Assembly (NCBI GenBank): GCA_964548535.1
Contig: CAZJRQ010000048.1
Location: 1 to 13,407 of the forward strand
DNA from: CAZJRQ01 sp964548535
GTDB taxonomy: Bacteria > Bacillota > Clostridia > Oscillospirales > Ruminococcaceae
DNA length: 13,407 nucleotides
Direction: 5' to 3'
In this document: positions 1 through 6,989 of the stretch, piece by piece
How the letters are laid out: every line of letters begins with the position of its first letter
Numbering within the stretch: the stretch's first letter is position 1
Translations under genes and position numbers: made by a program
The notes under the pieces: model-generated
The model's database searches: none
What the model was told of the DNA's origin: nothing
Seen by the model: the letters and a program-made list of their open reading frames with translations, nothing else

Positions 1-150
1 AGTGTAATAGTGTAAACGCCTATTCTACGTGGGTTTTGGCACTTTAGAAACGTGTATTTTGAGTGTATTGGAACGTGTAATCGTGTAAGCTATGTATAAC
101 AATATAAACATATAAATGTATAACAACTGAAAATATAGAGGTGAATTAAT
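1..150 (+). promoter_or_regulatory. AT-rich leader with short direct repeats upstream of the radical SAM gene
   Basis: No gene is visible here. The pentamer GTGTA occurs at 2-6, 10-14, 52-56, 63-67, 75-79 and 83-87. An exact 11-bp direct repeat, ATGTATAACAA, lies at 92-102 and 116-126, 24 bp apart. A possible but weak promoter is TTGGAA (68-73), a 17-bp gap, then TATGTA (91-96). The ribosome binding site AGAGGTG (137-143) sits 7 nt before the ATG at 151 and decides that start over the ATG at 160. The promoter and any operator role of the repeats are inference; the repeats and the RBS are directly seen. Confidence 0.35.
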
Positions 151-2088
151 ATGGCTTTTATGCCGATTTCTCAGCAGGAATTAATTAAGAATAAAATTGA
201 ACAGCTCGATTTTGTGTACATTATCGGCGATGCTTATGTCGACCACCCTAGTTTTGGTGTCGCTATTATTTCTCGTGTGCTGGAATATCATGGGTATACT
301 GTCGGAGTTATTTCACAGCCAAACTGGAAAAATACGCAGGACTTTTTGCGTCTTGGCAAGCCTCGTCTTGCTTGGCTTGTGACTGCTGGAAATATTGACT
401 CTATGGTTGCGCATTATTCTGTCGCTAAAAGAAAACGTCAGAATGATGCTTACTCCGCTGGGTCGGTTATGGGGCGACGTCCTGACAGAGCGGCTACTGT
501 TTATTGTCAGAAATGTAAAGAGGCTGCTCCTGAAATTCCTGTGCTTTGCGGTGGGCTTGAGGTTTCTTTACGGCGATTTGCTCATTATGACTATTGGAAC
601 GATTGCGTTATGCCGTCTGTTTTGGTGGATGCTCAGGCTGATTTGCTTATGTTTGGTATGGGTGAGCACTCTATTGTTGAAATTGCTGACAGGCTTAATG
701 CTGGTGAGGATGTTAAGAGTATTCGAGATGTTCGCGGTACTTGCTATTTGTGTGAGCCTGCCGAAACTCCTTTTGGTGCTGTGCAGTGTCCGTCTTTTAA
801 AGAGGTTTCAGAGAATAAAACGCTTTATGCTAAGGCTTGCAGAACTCAGTATGACCAGCAGGATGAAGTTTATGGCAAGACTATAATTCAGCGTCAGGGA
901 GATAAAATGCTTGTGCAAAATCCGCCGGCTTTGTCGCTTGATACTGAGGAACTTGATCTGGTTTATTCTCTTCCTTACGAGAGGACTTATCACCCTGTTT
1001 ACGAGAAGCAGGGCGGTGTGCCTTCAATTGAAGAGGTGCAGTTTTCAATTACTCACAATCGTGGGTGCTTTGGATTTTGCAACTTCTGTTCGATTGCCCT
1101 TCATCAGGGCAGGCGTGTTACTGTTAGAAGTGAGGAGTCGGTTCTTGAAGAGGCTGAAAAGCTTATCGAGATGCCGAACTTTAAGGGATATATTCATGAC
1201 GTTGGCGGTCCTACTGCTAATTTTAGAGGTCCGTCTTGCGAAAAGCAGCTTAAGAGCGGACTTTGCAAGGGTAAGAAATGTCTTGCGCCGGCTCCTTGTA
1301 AAAATCTTGAGGTCGATCACCGTGAGTATTTGGAGATGCTTAGAAAGCTTAGGGGTATGCCTAAAGTTAAAAAGGTTTTTATACGTTCGGGAATTCGATA
1401 TGATTACCTTATTGAGGACAAGGACGAGGCTTTTATTAATGAGTTGATTGAACATCATGTCAGCGGTCAGCTTAAGGTTGCGCCTGAACATTGCTCGGCG
1501 GCTGTGCTTGATAAAATGGGCAAACCGCACATTGAGGCTTACAAGAAGTTTCAGAAAAAGTTTTATGAGATTACTAAGAAAAAGGGTAAGGAGCAATATC
1601 TTGTTCCTTACTTGATGTCGTCACACCCTGGCTCGGAGCTTGCGGATGCGATTGAACTTGCTATGTTTTTAAAACAAAATAAAATTCATCCTGAGCAGGT
1701 ACAGGATTTTTATCCTACTCCTGGAACGCTTTCAACTTGTATGTTTTATACTGAACTTGATCCTTACACTTTAGAGCCTGTTTATGTGGCGAAAAATCCT
1801 GAAGAAAAGGCTATGCAGAGGGCGTTGTTGCAATACTATAAGCCTGAAAATCAGAGCAAGATTATTGCGGCACTTTGCAGGGCTGGCAGGCAGGATTTGA
1901 TTGGTAAGGGTGCGGACAAGCTTGTTTTGCCTGACCGTGAATATCTTAATAGGCAGAGCTTGAAAAAGCAAAATCAGATGAAAAATCAGAAAAATAATAG
2001 GAATTCGAAGAATAATCGAAATCAGAGAAATTCTAATGGAAAAGGCAGTGAACAATGGCACAAAAACGTAAAACGCAAAAAAAGATAA
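151..2088 (+). CDS. YgiQ family radical SAM protein
   Basis: This is a 645-residue radical SAM enzyme of the YgiQ (UPF0313) family, whose substrate is not established. The iron-sulfur cluster motif CxxxCxxC is seen as C306, C310 and C313 (CFGFCNFC), directly after ITHNRG. The N-terminal part (about 15-300) is the family-specific leader domain with the motifs SFGVAIISRVLE and GGLEVSLRRFAHYDYW. The region after the cluster (about 320-600) carries VAPEH and PYLMSSHPGS, typical of the family. The C-terminal tail from about 605 is low-complexity and rich in Asn, Lys and Arg, so it is probably disordered and perhaps nucleic-acid-binding (inference). The length is within the family's usual range. 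The start at 151 has a good RBS 7 nt upstream. The next gene begins inside its last codons, implying co-transcription. The family call is firm; the reaction is unknown. Confidence 0.93.
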   Translation: MAFMPISQQELIKNKIEQLDFVYIIGDAYVDHPSFGVAIISRVLEYHGYTVGVISQPNWKNTQDFLRLGKPRLAWLVTAGNIDSMVAHYSVAKRKRQNDAYSAGSVMGRRPDRAATVYCQKCKEAAPEIPVLCGGLEVSLRRFAHYDYWNDCVMPSVLVDAQADLLMFGMGEHSIVEIADRLNAGEDVKSIRDVRGTCYLCEPAETPFGAVQCPSFKEVSENKTLYAKACRTQYDQQDEVYGKTIIQRQGDKMLVQNPPALSLDTEELDLVYSLPYERTYHPVYEKQGGVPSIEEVQFSITHNRGCFGFCNFCSIALHQGRRVTVRSEESVLEEAEKLIEMPNFKGYIHDVGGPTANFRGPSCEKQLKSGLCKGKKCLAPAPCKNLEVDHREYLEMLRKLRGMPKVKKVFIRSGIRYDYLIEDKDEAFINELIEHHVSGQLKVAPEHCSAAVLDKMGKPHIEAYKKFQKKFYEITKKKGKEQYLVPYLMSSHPGSELADAIELAMFLKQNKIHPEQVQDFYPTPGTLSTCMFYTELDPYTLEPVYVAKNPEEKAMQRALLQYYKPENQSKIIAALCRAGRQDLIGKGADKLVLPDREYLNRQSLKKQNQMKNQKNNRNSKNNRNQRNSNGKGSEQWHKNVKRKKR

Positions 2089-3002
2089 AGAATAATGAAT
2101 TAAAAAAATCGCTGATTATTGTTGTTATAATCGCAGTTTTGGGCGCTGTGGCTTTTGCTTTGGACAAGACTGGTGTTTTTACATACAACGATATGTTGGT
2201 GATGTTTAACATTGCTGACGAGCCTGCTGATGCTGATTTGGCGGACACTCAGGTGCATTTTATTGACGTTGGGCAGGGGGATTGTACTCTTGTTATTTCT
2301 GACGGTCAGACTATGCTGATTGACTGCGGTGATCGTGATGACAAGGACGCTGTGATAAATTATTTGCAAAACCTCGGGATTAAAAAGCTTGATTACATTG
2401 TTGTTACTCATCCTCATGCTGATCATATTGGCGAGATGTCTCAGATTGTGGATACTTTTGAGGTTGGTAAATTTATTATGCCTAAGGTGGCTGACAAGCT
2501 TGTTCCGACTACTAAGATTTATGAGAATATGCTTAATTCGGTTAAAAACAAGGGTTTGAAGATTACTCAGGCTAAGGATGAATCATTTGAGCTTGGCAAT
2601 GCTACGGTTAGCACTTTTGCTCCTAAGAGTGAATATTCTGACTTGAATAATTACTCTGTGATTGTGAAAATTGTTCACGGCGACAACAGCTTTTTGATTA
2701 CTGGAGATAGTGAAAAGCAAGAGGAAAAAGAAATTATGGCTAGCAGTTTTGATTTGTCGGCTAAGGTTTTGAGGGTTGCTCATCACGGTGGTTCGACTTC
2801 GACTTCGGTTGATTTTTTGGAAAAGGTTCTGCCTAGATATGCTGTGATTTCTTGCGGTGAGGGTAATAAATACGGTCATCCGCACGACGAGACTATGAGC
2901 AGGCTTACTAAATATTCTGAAAATATTTACATAACTCAAGATGACAAGACTATAGTTTTTGTATCGGACGGCAGCGGGATTACTGTTACTACTGGTAATT
3001 AA
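2055..3002 (+). CDS. Membrane-anchored ComEC/Rec2-like metallo-beta-lactamase-fold hydrolase
   Basis: The 315-residue protein has a Lys-rich N terminus, one membrane segment (about 19-36) and a metallo-beta-lactamase domain (about 66-315) resembling the isolated hydrolase domain of ComEC. Metal-ligand motifs seen are H119-P-H121-A-D123-H124, D218 in ITGDSE, H243-H244 in VAHHGGS, and H275 in GHPHDE; FIDVGQGDCTLVI near 69-81 is characteristic of the ComEC-like subgroup. The orientation rules suggest the catalytic domain lies outside the cell (inference). It lacks the ComEC channel domain, so it is not a complete DNA uptake protein; possible substrates are nucleic acids or other phosphoesters. 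The ATG at 2055 overlaps the upstream gene by 34 nt and has GGAAAAGG at 2038-2045 as its likely RBS. The DUF3006 gene follows after 25 nt. Confidence 0.9.
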   Translation: MAQKRKTQKKIKNNELKKSLIIVVIIAVLGAVAFALDKTGVFTYNDMLVMFNIADEPADADLADTQVHFIDVGQGDCTLVISDGQTMLIDCGDRDDKDAVINYLQNLGIKKLDYIVVTHPHADHIGEMSQIVDTFEVGKFIMPKVADKLVPTTKIYENMLNSVKNKGLKITQAKDESFELGNATVSTFAPKSEYSDLNNYSVIVKIVHGDNSFLITGDSEKQEEKEIMASSFDLSAKVLRVAHHGGSTSTSVDFLEKVLPRYAVISCGEGNKYGHPHDETMSRLTKYSENIYITQDDKTIVFVSDGSGITVTTGN

Positions 3003-3027
3003 TTTATGCGATTAGAGGGTGAATTAA

Positions 3028-3243
3028 ATGAAGCTGATTATTGACAGGCAAGAGGAAAATCAATTTGTCTGCGAGGACGAGAATTGCGGAATTGTTTTGG
3101 TTTTGGTGAGTGACGTTCAGGCTGGTGCTAGGTCTGGTGACATTATTACGCTTTCTGGTGATAAATATATTATTCTTACTGAAGAAACTGAGAAAAGGCG
3201 CAAAGAAATTTTAGATTTGCAAAACTCGCTTTGGGAGGACTAG
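3028..3243 (+). CDS. DUF3006 domain-containing small protein
   Basis: This 71-residue protein begins MKLIIDRQEENQFVCEDE and has the short beta-rich then helical pattern of DUF3006: a strand-rich first half, a GDIITLSGDKYII segment in the middle and a charged helix (EETEKRRKEILDLQ) at the end. It has no membrane segment or signal peptide. Its function is unknown. DUF3006 genes are commonly found directly after ComEC-like metallo-beta-lactamase genes, as here, so it probably works with or regulates the product of 2055-3002 (inference from context). The RBS AGAGGGT (3014-3020) lies 7 nt before the ATG. The whole unit 151-3243 looks like one operon. Confidence 0.83.
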   Translation: MKLIIDRQEENQFVCEDENCGIVLVLVSDVQAGARSGDIITLSGDKYIILTEETEKRRKEILDLQNSLWED

Positions 3244-3346
3244 CGGTCTGGAGAAATTATTTTCGTGATTTTTTAGGTTGATATTTTGATAGTATCTATT
3301 AGTTATGTAATTAGCTATTAGGGGTTAGATAGAGGGGACGATTTTT
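3244..3346 (+). promoter_or_regulatory. Probable promoter region of the RpiR-type regulator
   Basis: This 103-bp AT-rich spacer separates the DUF3006 gene from the regulator. It has TTGATA twice (3278-3283 and 3286-3291), either of which could be a -35, but no convincing -10 at the right distance. CTATTAG occurs exactly twice (3296-3302 and 3315-3321), 19 bp apart, about two helical turns, which would suit a dimeric regulator binding site. The RBS GAGGGG (3332-3337) is 9 nt before the ATG at 3347. That a promoter is here is inferred mainly from the gap and the change of gene function. Confidence 0.35.
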
Positions 3347-4219
3347 ATGGAGAAGGACTTGTTTTCACTTATTAGTGAGCGTTTGCCTAAGCTTTCAAAG
3401 GGTCACAAGCTTATTGCAAATTATATATTGGAGCATTATGATAAGGCGGCTTTTATGACCGCTCAAAAGCTTGGCAAGACGGTTGGTGTTAGTGAATCGA
3501 CTGTAGTTAGATTTGCCTCTGAACTTGGTTTTGACGGATATCCGGCATTACAGCGCGGGCTTAATGATTTGATGAGAAACAAGCTGACTGCTGTTCAGCG
3601 TATTGAAGTTACTTGCGATCAAATGAGCCGTGACAATGTTCTTGACAGAGTTTTGTCGCTTGACATTGACAGGATTCGCAGGACTTTAGAGACTACTTCT
3701 CAGGACGATTTTAACAATGCTGTTGATAAAATTCTGGCTAGCAATACTATTTATATACTGGGTGCGAGAAGTGCTGCACCGCTTGCTAATTTTTTGAATT
3801 ATTATTTTGCGCTGATTTTCCCTCACGTTAAGCTGATCAGAAACACTACTACCTCTGAAATGTTCGAGCAGATTATGCACATGGACGAGCGTGATGTTAT
3901 TATTGGAATTTCGTTCCCTAGATACTCACGTCAGACTGTTCAGGCTTTGCAGTTTGCAAGCAACAAGGGTGCACATGTTATTGCTATCACTGATTCGTCG
4001 CTTTCTCCGCTTGCTCAATATGCGAACGATTTGCTGATTGCTAGAAGTGATATGGCTTCATTTGTTGACTCGCTTGTTGCACCGCTTAGTCTTATTAATG
4101 CTTTGATTGTTGCGGTTTCGATTAGCAATGTTTCAAAGGTTTCTCAGAGCTTTGAGAGGCTTGAACAGATTTGGGAAGAATATGACGTATACGAGAAAAA
4201 TGAGCAAGATAAGGTTTAA
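3347..4219 (+). CDS. MurR/RpiR family transcriptional regulator (HTH plus SIS domain)
   Basis: The 290-residue protein has the two-domain RpiR architecture. An N-terminal helix-turn-helix domain (about 1-77) shows SKGHKLIANYILEHYDKAAFMTAQKLGKTVGVSESTVVRF, whose recognition helix lies near VSESTVVRFASELGF. A C-terminal SIS domain (about 130-265) shows the sugar-phosphate-binding elements ILGARSA near 137-143 and the Ser-rich loop SFPRYSRQT at 189-197. Members sense phosphosugars and control sugar or amino-sugar catabolism and cell-wall recycling genes. No sugar-use genes are near, so its target cannot be read from context; autoregulation through the repeats at 3296-3321 is possible. It is followed by an 86-bp spacer before the flavoprotein gene. 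The family call is firm; the ligand is unknown. Confidence 0.92.
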   Translation: MEKDLFSLISERLPKLSKGHKLIANYILEHYDKAAFMTAQKLGKTVGVSESTVVRFASELGFDGYPALQRGLNDLMRNKLTAVQRIEVTCDQMSRDNVLDRVLSLDIDRIRRTLETTSQDDFNNAVDKILASNTIYILGARSAAPLANFLNYYFALIFPHVKLIRNTTTSEMFEQIMHMDERDVIIGISFPRYSRQTVQALQFASNKGAHVIAITDSSLSPLAQYANDLLIARSDMASFVDSLVAPLSLINALIVAVSISNVSKVSQSFERLEQIWEEYDVYEKNEQDKV

Positions 4220-4305
4220 AATAATCTATAAATTAAAAGGAAAGGTGGGGCGAGTTCATACTGAATTTCATTGTATTTGTGTGAATTTTGGGTATGGGCA
4301 TAATC
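4220..4305 (+). promoter_or_regulatory. Spacer with an orphan Shine-Dalgarno-like stretch
   Basis: The spacer between the RpiR gene and the flavoprotein holds a purine stretch, AAAGGAAAGGTGGGG (4236-4250), that looks like a strong ribosome binding site but has no ATG, GTG or TTG at a usable distance downstream. TGAATTT is repeated at 4262-4268 and 4282-4288. I see no clear promoter or terminator. The stretch may be a remnant of an older start or part of a leader structure; both are inference. Confidence 0.3.
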
Positions 4306-5535
4306 ATGAAATCACCTGATGTTATTATTATCGGCGGTGGAGCGGCTGGGCTGTTCGCGTCCGTTCAGCTTGCTTGGCTTGGCAAAAATGTTTTGGTTAT
4401 TGAGCATGAACATCATGTCGGCAAAAAGCTTTTGATTACCGGCAAGGGAAGATGTAATGTTACTAACAACTGTGATGTTGAAACGGTGCTGAAAAATATT
4501 CCGAGAAATCCGCAGTTTATGTATTCGGCGCTGTCGAGATTTTCACCAGAGGACACTATGTCTTTCTTTGAATGTCTGGGCATTGAACTTAAAACTGAAC
4601 GCGGAAACAGGGTTTTTCCTGTTAGTGACAAGGCACAGGATATTGTTGGCGCTTTGGTTAATGCGGCTAGAGAGGCAGGCGTTGACTTTGTAACTGACAG
4701 TGTTACTGAGCTTATTATGGAAGATCAAGCTGTCAAGGGCGTAAAATGCAAGAAGGCTGTGTATTTTGCAGACAAGGTTGTTGTTGCTACTGGCGGAAAA
4801 TCGTATCCTAAGACTGGCTCGACTGGTGACGGATACAAGTTTGCTTTGCAGGCTGGACATCATGTTACTGATATTACGCCGTCGCTTTGTCCTATAGTCA
4901 CTAAAGAGCGTGAATGCGCGGAAATGATGGGGCTGTCACTTAGAAACTGCACTTTGACTTTACGTGAGAATGGTAAGGATAAGCCTTTGTTTTTTGAAAT
5001 GGGTGAGCTTTTATTTACGCATTTTGGGTTGTCTGGTCCGCTTGTGCTTTCGGCGTCAGCTCACATGGATAAAATTGTAAATGATAAGTATGCAGTTTCG
5101 ATTGACTTAAAGCCAGCACTTGATTATGACAGGCTTGATGATCGTATTTTACGCGATTTCGGTGAGTTTCCTAACAGAGATTTTTCAAATTCGCTTGGTA
5201 AAATTTTGCCTGCTAAGATGATTGAACCTATTGTCAAGATGAGCGGTATTCCGGCTTTTAAAAAGGTTAATCAGATTACTCGTGAAGAGCGTGAGAGGCT
5301 TGTTAATCTTATGAAAAATCTGACTTTTACGGTCAAGGGTTTACAGCCGATTGATTTTGCGATTATTACTCGAGGTGGAGTTGATGTTAAAGAAATTTCG
5401 CCTAAAACTATGGAATCAAAAATTGTCAGCGGACTTTATTTTATCGGCGAAGTGCTAGATGTTGACGCTTATACTGGTGGATTTAATTTGCAGATAGCTT
5501 TTTCGACTGCTTATGCTATGGCTGATTCTGTATGA
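4306..5535 (+). CDS. HI0933/BaiN-like FAD-dependent oxidoreductase (NAD(P)/FAD-utilising flavoprotein)
   Basis: This 409-residue protein belongs to the HI0933-like flavoprotein family. The N-terminal dinucleotide-binding motif GGGAAG is at 10-15, with E33 ending the second strand as the FAD ribose ligand. GKKLLITGKGRCNVTNN follows at about 41-57, a signature of the family. GGKSYPKTGSTGDGY lies mid-protein, and the C terminus shows TRGGVDVKEI, the FAD-contacting GLYFIGEVLDVDAYTGGFNLQIAF and a closing helix. The substrate is not known; the BaiN assignment to bile-acid metabolism is specific to one relative and should not be assumed. The start is uncertain: a stop at 4282-4284 limits it, TTG 4288 and ATG 4294 are alternatives, but ATG 4306 gives the usual MKxxDVIIIGGG beginning. 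In Clostridia this gene is commonly placed just before cmk, as here. Confidence 0.9.
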   Translation: MKSPDVIIIGGGAAGLFASVQLAWLGKNVLVIEHEHHVGKKLLITGKGRCNVTNNCDVETVLKNIPRNPQFMYSALSRFSPEDTMSFFECLGIELKTERGNRVFPVSDKAQDIVGALVNAAREAGVDFVTDSVTELIMEDQAVKGVKCKKAVYFADKVVVATGGKSYPKTGSTGDGYKFALQAGHHVTDITPSLCPIVTKERECAEMMGLSLRNCTLTLRENGKDKPLFFEMGELLFTHFGLSGPLVLSASAHMDKIVNDKYAVSIDLKPALDYDRLDDRILRDFGEFPNRDFSNSLGKILPAKMIEPIVKMSGIPAFKKVNQITREERERLVNLMKNLTFTVKGLQPIDFAIITRGGVDVKEISPKTMESKIVSGLYFIGEVLDVDAYTGGFNLQIAFSTAYAMADSV

Positions 5536-5638
5536 TTTTTGTTTGAATTATTTAGCGGATTTTAGATGTCACTTTAGTTTGTGATTTCTTTTTTATATAA
5601 ATTTTATGGCGTTGAATTTTATATGGAGGTTTTGAAAA
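5536..5638 (+). promoter_or_regulatory. Possible weak terminator and promoter ahead of the Cmk-PlsC gene
   Basis: The 103-bp spacer contains a small hairpin, TCAC (5569-5572) and GTGA (5581-5584), followed by a T-rich run to 5594, which would be at best a weak terminator. TTTAGT (5573-5578), 17 bp, TATAAA (5596-5601) is a poor-to-fair promoter match. The strong RBS GGAGG (5625-5629) lies 9 nt before the ATG at 5639. Whether the flavoprotein and Cmk-PlsC share a transcript cannot be decided from sequence. Confidence 0.3.
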
Positions 5639-6988
5639 ATGGGAATAAATGTTGCACTTGATGGCCCTTCTGGGGCTGGAAAATCTACTATCGCTAAGAA
5701 AATTGCGGCTAAGCTTGGATATGTTTATGTTGACACGGGCGCGCTTTATCGCTCGATTGCTTACTATGTTTTGTCACAAAATACTGATGCTGGTGACAAG
5801 GAACAGGTTTGTCCTTTGCTTGCTCAAATTGATGTAAAGTTAGTTTATCAGGACGGTTCGCAGCACGTTATGCTAAATGGTGAGGATATTTCTGATAAAA
5901 TCCGCACTCCTGAGATTTCTATGGGGGCGTCTGCAGTTTCGGCTATTCCTGAGGTTCGTGAATTTTTGTTTGCACTTCAGCTTGATATTGCTCGTGAGAA
6001 TGATATTATTATGGACGGACGAGATATTGGCACGGTTGTTTTGCCTAATGCTGATGTCAAAGTTTTTCTTACTGCTACTGCTGAAGAACGTGCTAACAGA
6101 AGATTTAAGGAATTGTCCGAAAAAGGGGACTTGTCAACTTATGAGGAAGTTTTAGAGGATATAAATCAGCGTGATTATAATGACACTCATCGTGAAATTG
6201 CTCCGCTGAAAAAAGCTGATGATGCTGTTGAGGTTGATTCGACTAGCATGGGTTTGGACGAGGTTGTAGATGAAATCAGCAGGATTATTACTGAAAAAAC
6301 TGGTCAAAAAAAAAAGAAGGTAGAGCATAAAAATATTGCTACAGCTTTTACCGAAATTGAGCCTGTTAAGAGAGGTAAAAAGCTAGGACCTATTCGCATG
6401 GGGCTTTATTTTATTTTGAGAAAAATTATTAACGTAGCTTTTAAGTGCTATTATAGTTTGTCTTTTGAGGGACTTGAGAATATTCCTAAGGACGGAAGCA
6501 ATATTTTTGCATCAAATCACCGCAGTTATTCTGATCCTGTTTTTATTGCACTTCATGCTAGAGTTCCTATTTCTTACATGGCTAAGGAGGAGCTTTTTCA
6601 GCAGAATATTTTCTTTACGGCGCTGATTAGATTTTTCGGAGCTTTTCCTGTAACTCGTGGAAAAGGCGATACTTCGGCGATTGACACTGCTATGGAAAAA
6701 CTTGAAATGGGCAGAAATTTGGTTATTTTCCCAGAAGGTACACGCTCAAAGGACGGCAAGGTGGGAAAGGGTAAGACTGGTGTTGCTTTAATTGCGGCAG
6801 TTGCACAAGTTCCTGTTGTTCCTGTTGGAATTAGTTTTGATGGAAAACTTAAATTTAGAAGAAAGGTTGTTGTTCGGTTCGGAAAGCCTATTAGACCCGA
6901 GGATTTGCAGATTAAGTCAACTAATCCGAGAGAGCTGAGAACGCTGAAAACTAAGATAATGCAGTCTATTACCGAACTTGTACATTAA
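5639..6988 (+). CDS. cmk: Bifunctional (d)CMP kinase / 1-acyl-sn-glycerol-3-phosphate acyltransferase fusion (Cmk-PlsC)
   Basis: One 449-residue frame holds two enzymes. Residues 1 to about 220 are cytidylate kinase, phosphorylating CMP and dCMP with ATP: the P-loop GPSGAGKS is at 9-16, followed by VDTGALYRSIAYY, MDGRDIGTVVLP and a LID-like RANRRFKEL segment. Residues about 260-449 are a PlsC-type acyltransferase that adds the second acyl chain to lysophosphatidate at the membrane face: the catalytic HxxxxD motif is H294 to D299 (NHRSYSDP) and the acceptor-binding FPEGTRS motif is at 364-370. A Lys-rich linker (about 221-260) joins them and contains a 10-A run at 6306-6315. Each part is close to its normal stand-alone length, and all key residues are present, so both should be active. 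In many Clostridia these are separate neighbouring genes. The IspH-S1 start is one base after its stop codon, implying translational coupling. Confidence 0.93.
   Translation: MGINVALDGPSGAGKSTIAKKIAAKLGYVYVDTGALYRSIAYYVLSQNTDAGDKEQVCPLLAQIDVKLVYQDGSQHVMLNGEDISDKIRTPEISMGASAVSAIPEVREFLFALQLDIARENDIIMDGRDIGTVVLPNADVKVFLTATAEERANRRFKELSEKGDLSTYEEVLEDINQRDYNDTHREIAPLKKADDAVEVDSTSMGLDEVVDEISRIITEKTGQKKKKVEHKNIATAFTEIEPVKRGKKLGPIRMGLYFILRKIINVAFKCYYSLSFEGLENIPKDGSNIFASNHRSYSDPVFIALHARVPISYMAKEELFQQNIFFTALIRFFGAFPVTRGKGDTSAIDTAMEKLEMGRNLVIFPEGTRSKDGKVGKGKTGVALIAAVAQVPVVPVGISFDGKLKFRRKVVVRFGKPIRPEDLQIKSTNPRELRTLKTKIMQSITELVH
6306..6315 (+). other. A10 homopolymer in the Cmk-PlsC linker, possible slippage site
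   Basis: Ten consecutive A residues span CAA-AAA-AAA-AAG in the reading frame, exactly in the linker between the kinase and acyltransferase. One extra A puts the frame on a TAA at 6328-6330; one A fewer puts it on TAG at 6321-6323. Either slip would therefore give a kinase ending within a few residues of the run. Runs of this length are known to permit polymerase slippage; that it happens here is inference. Confidence 0.4.
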
Positions 6989-6989
6989 A

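Noticed and set aside
1045..1596. Long minus-strand open frame opposite the radical SAM gene
   Set aside because: It lies wholly inside a convincing gene, has no recognisable domain or RBS, and arises from the T-rich third positions of the real frame.
3254..3274. AT-rich hairpin AAATTA/TGATTT followed by T as a terminator of the DUF3006 operon
   Set aside because: The stem is only six weak pairs with one G-U; too likely by chance in this composition.
4288..4305. TTG 4288 or ATG 4294 as the flavoprotein start
   Set aside because: ATG 4306 gives the usual family N terminus; the others cannot be fully excluded because none has a good RBS.
4107..4319. Plus-strand 70-codon frame bridging the RpiR gene and the flavoprotein
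   Set aside because: Its first half is an out-of-frame reading of the RpiR gene and it has no RBS at its start; the translation resembles nothing.
6978..6989. TTG at 6978 as the IspH-S1 start
   Set aside because: It lies inside the upstream gene and lengthens the protein by four unusual residues; ATG 6990 directly after the upstream stop is simpler.
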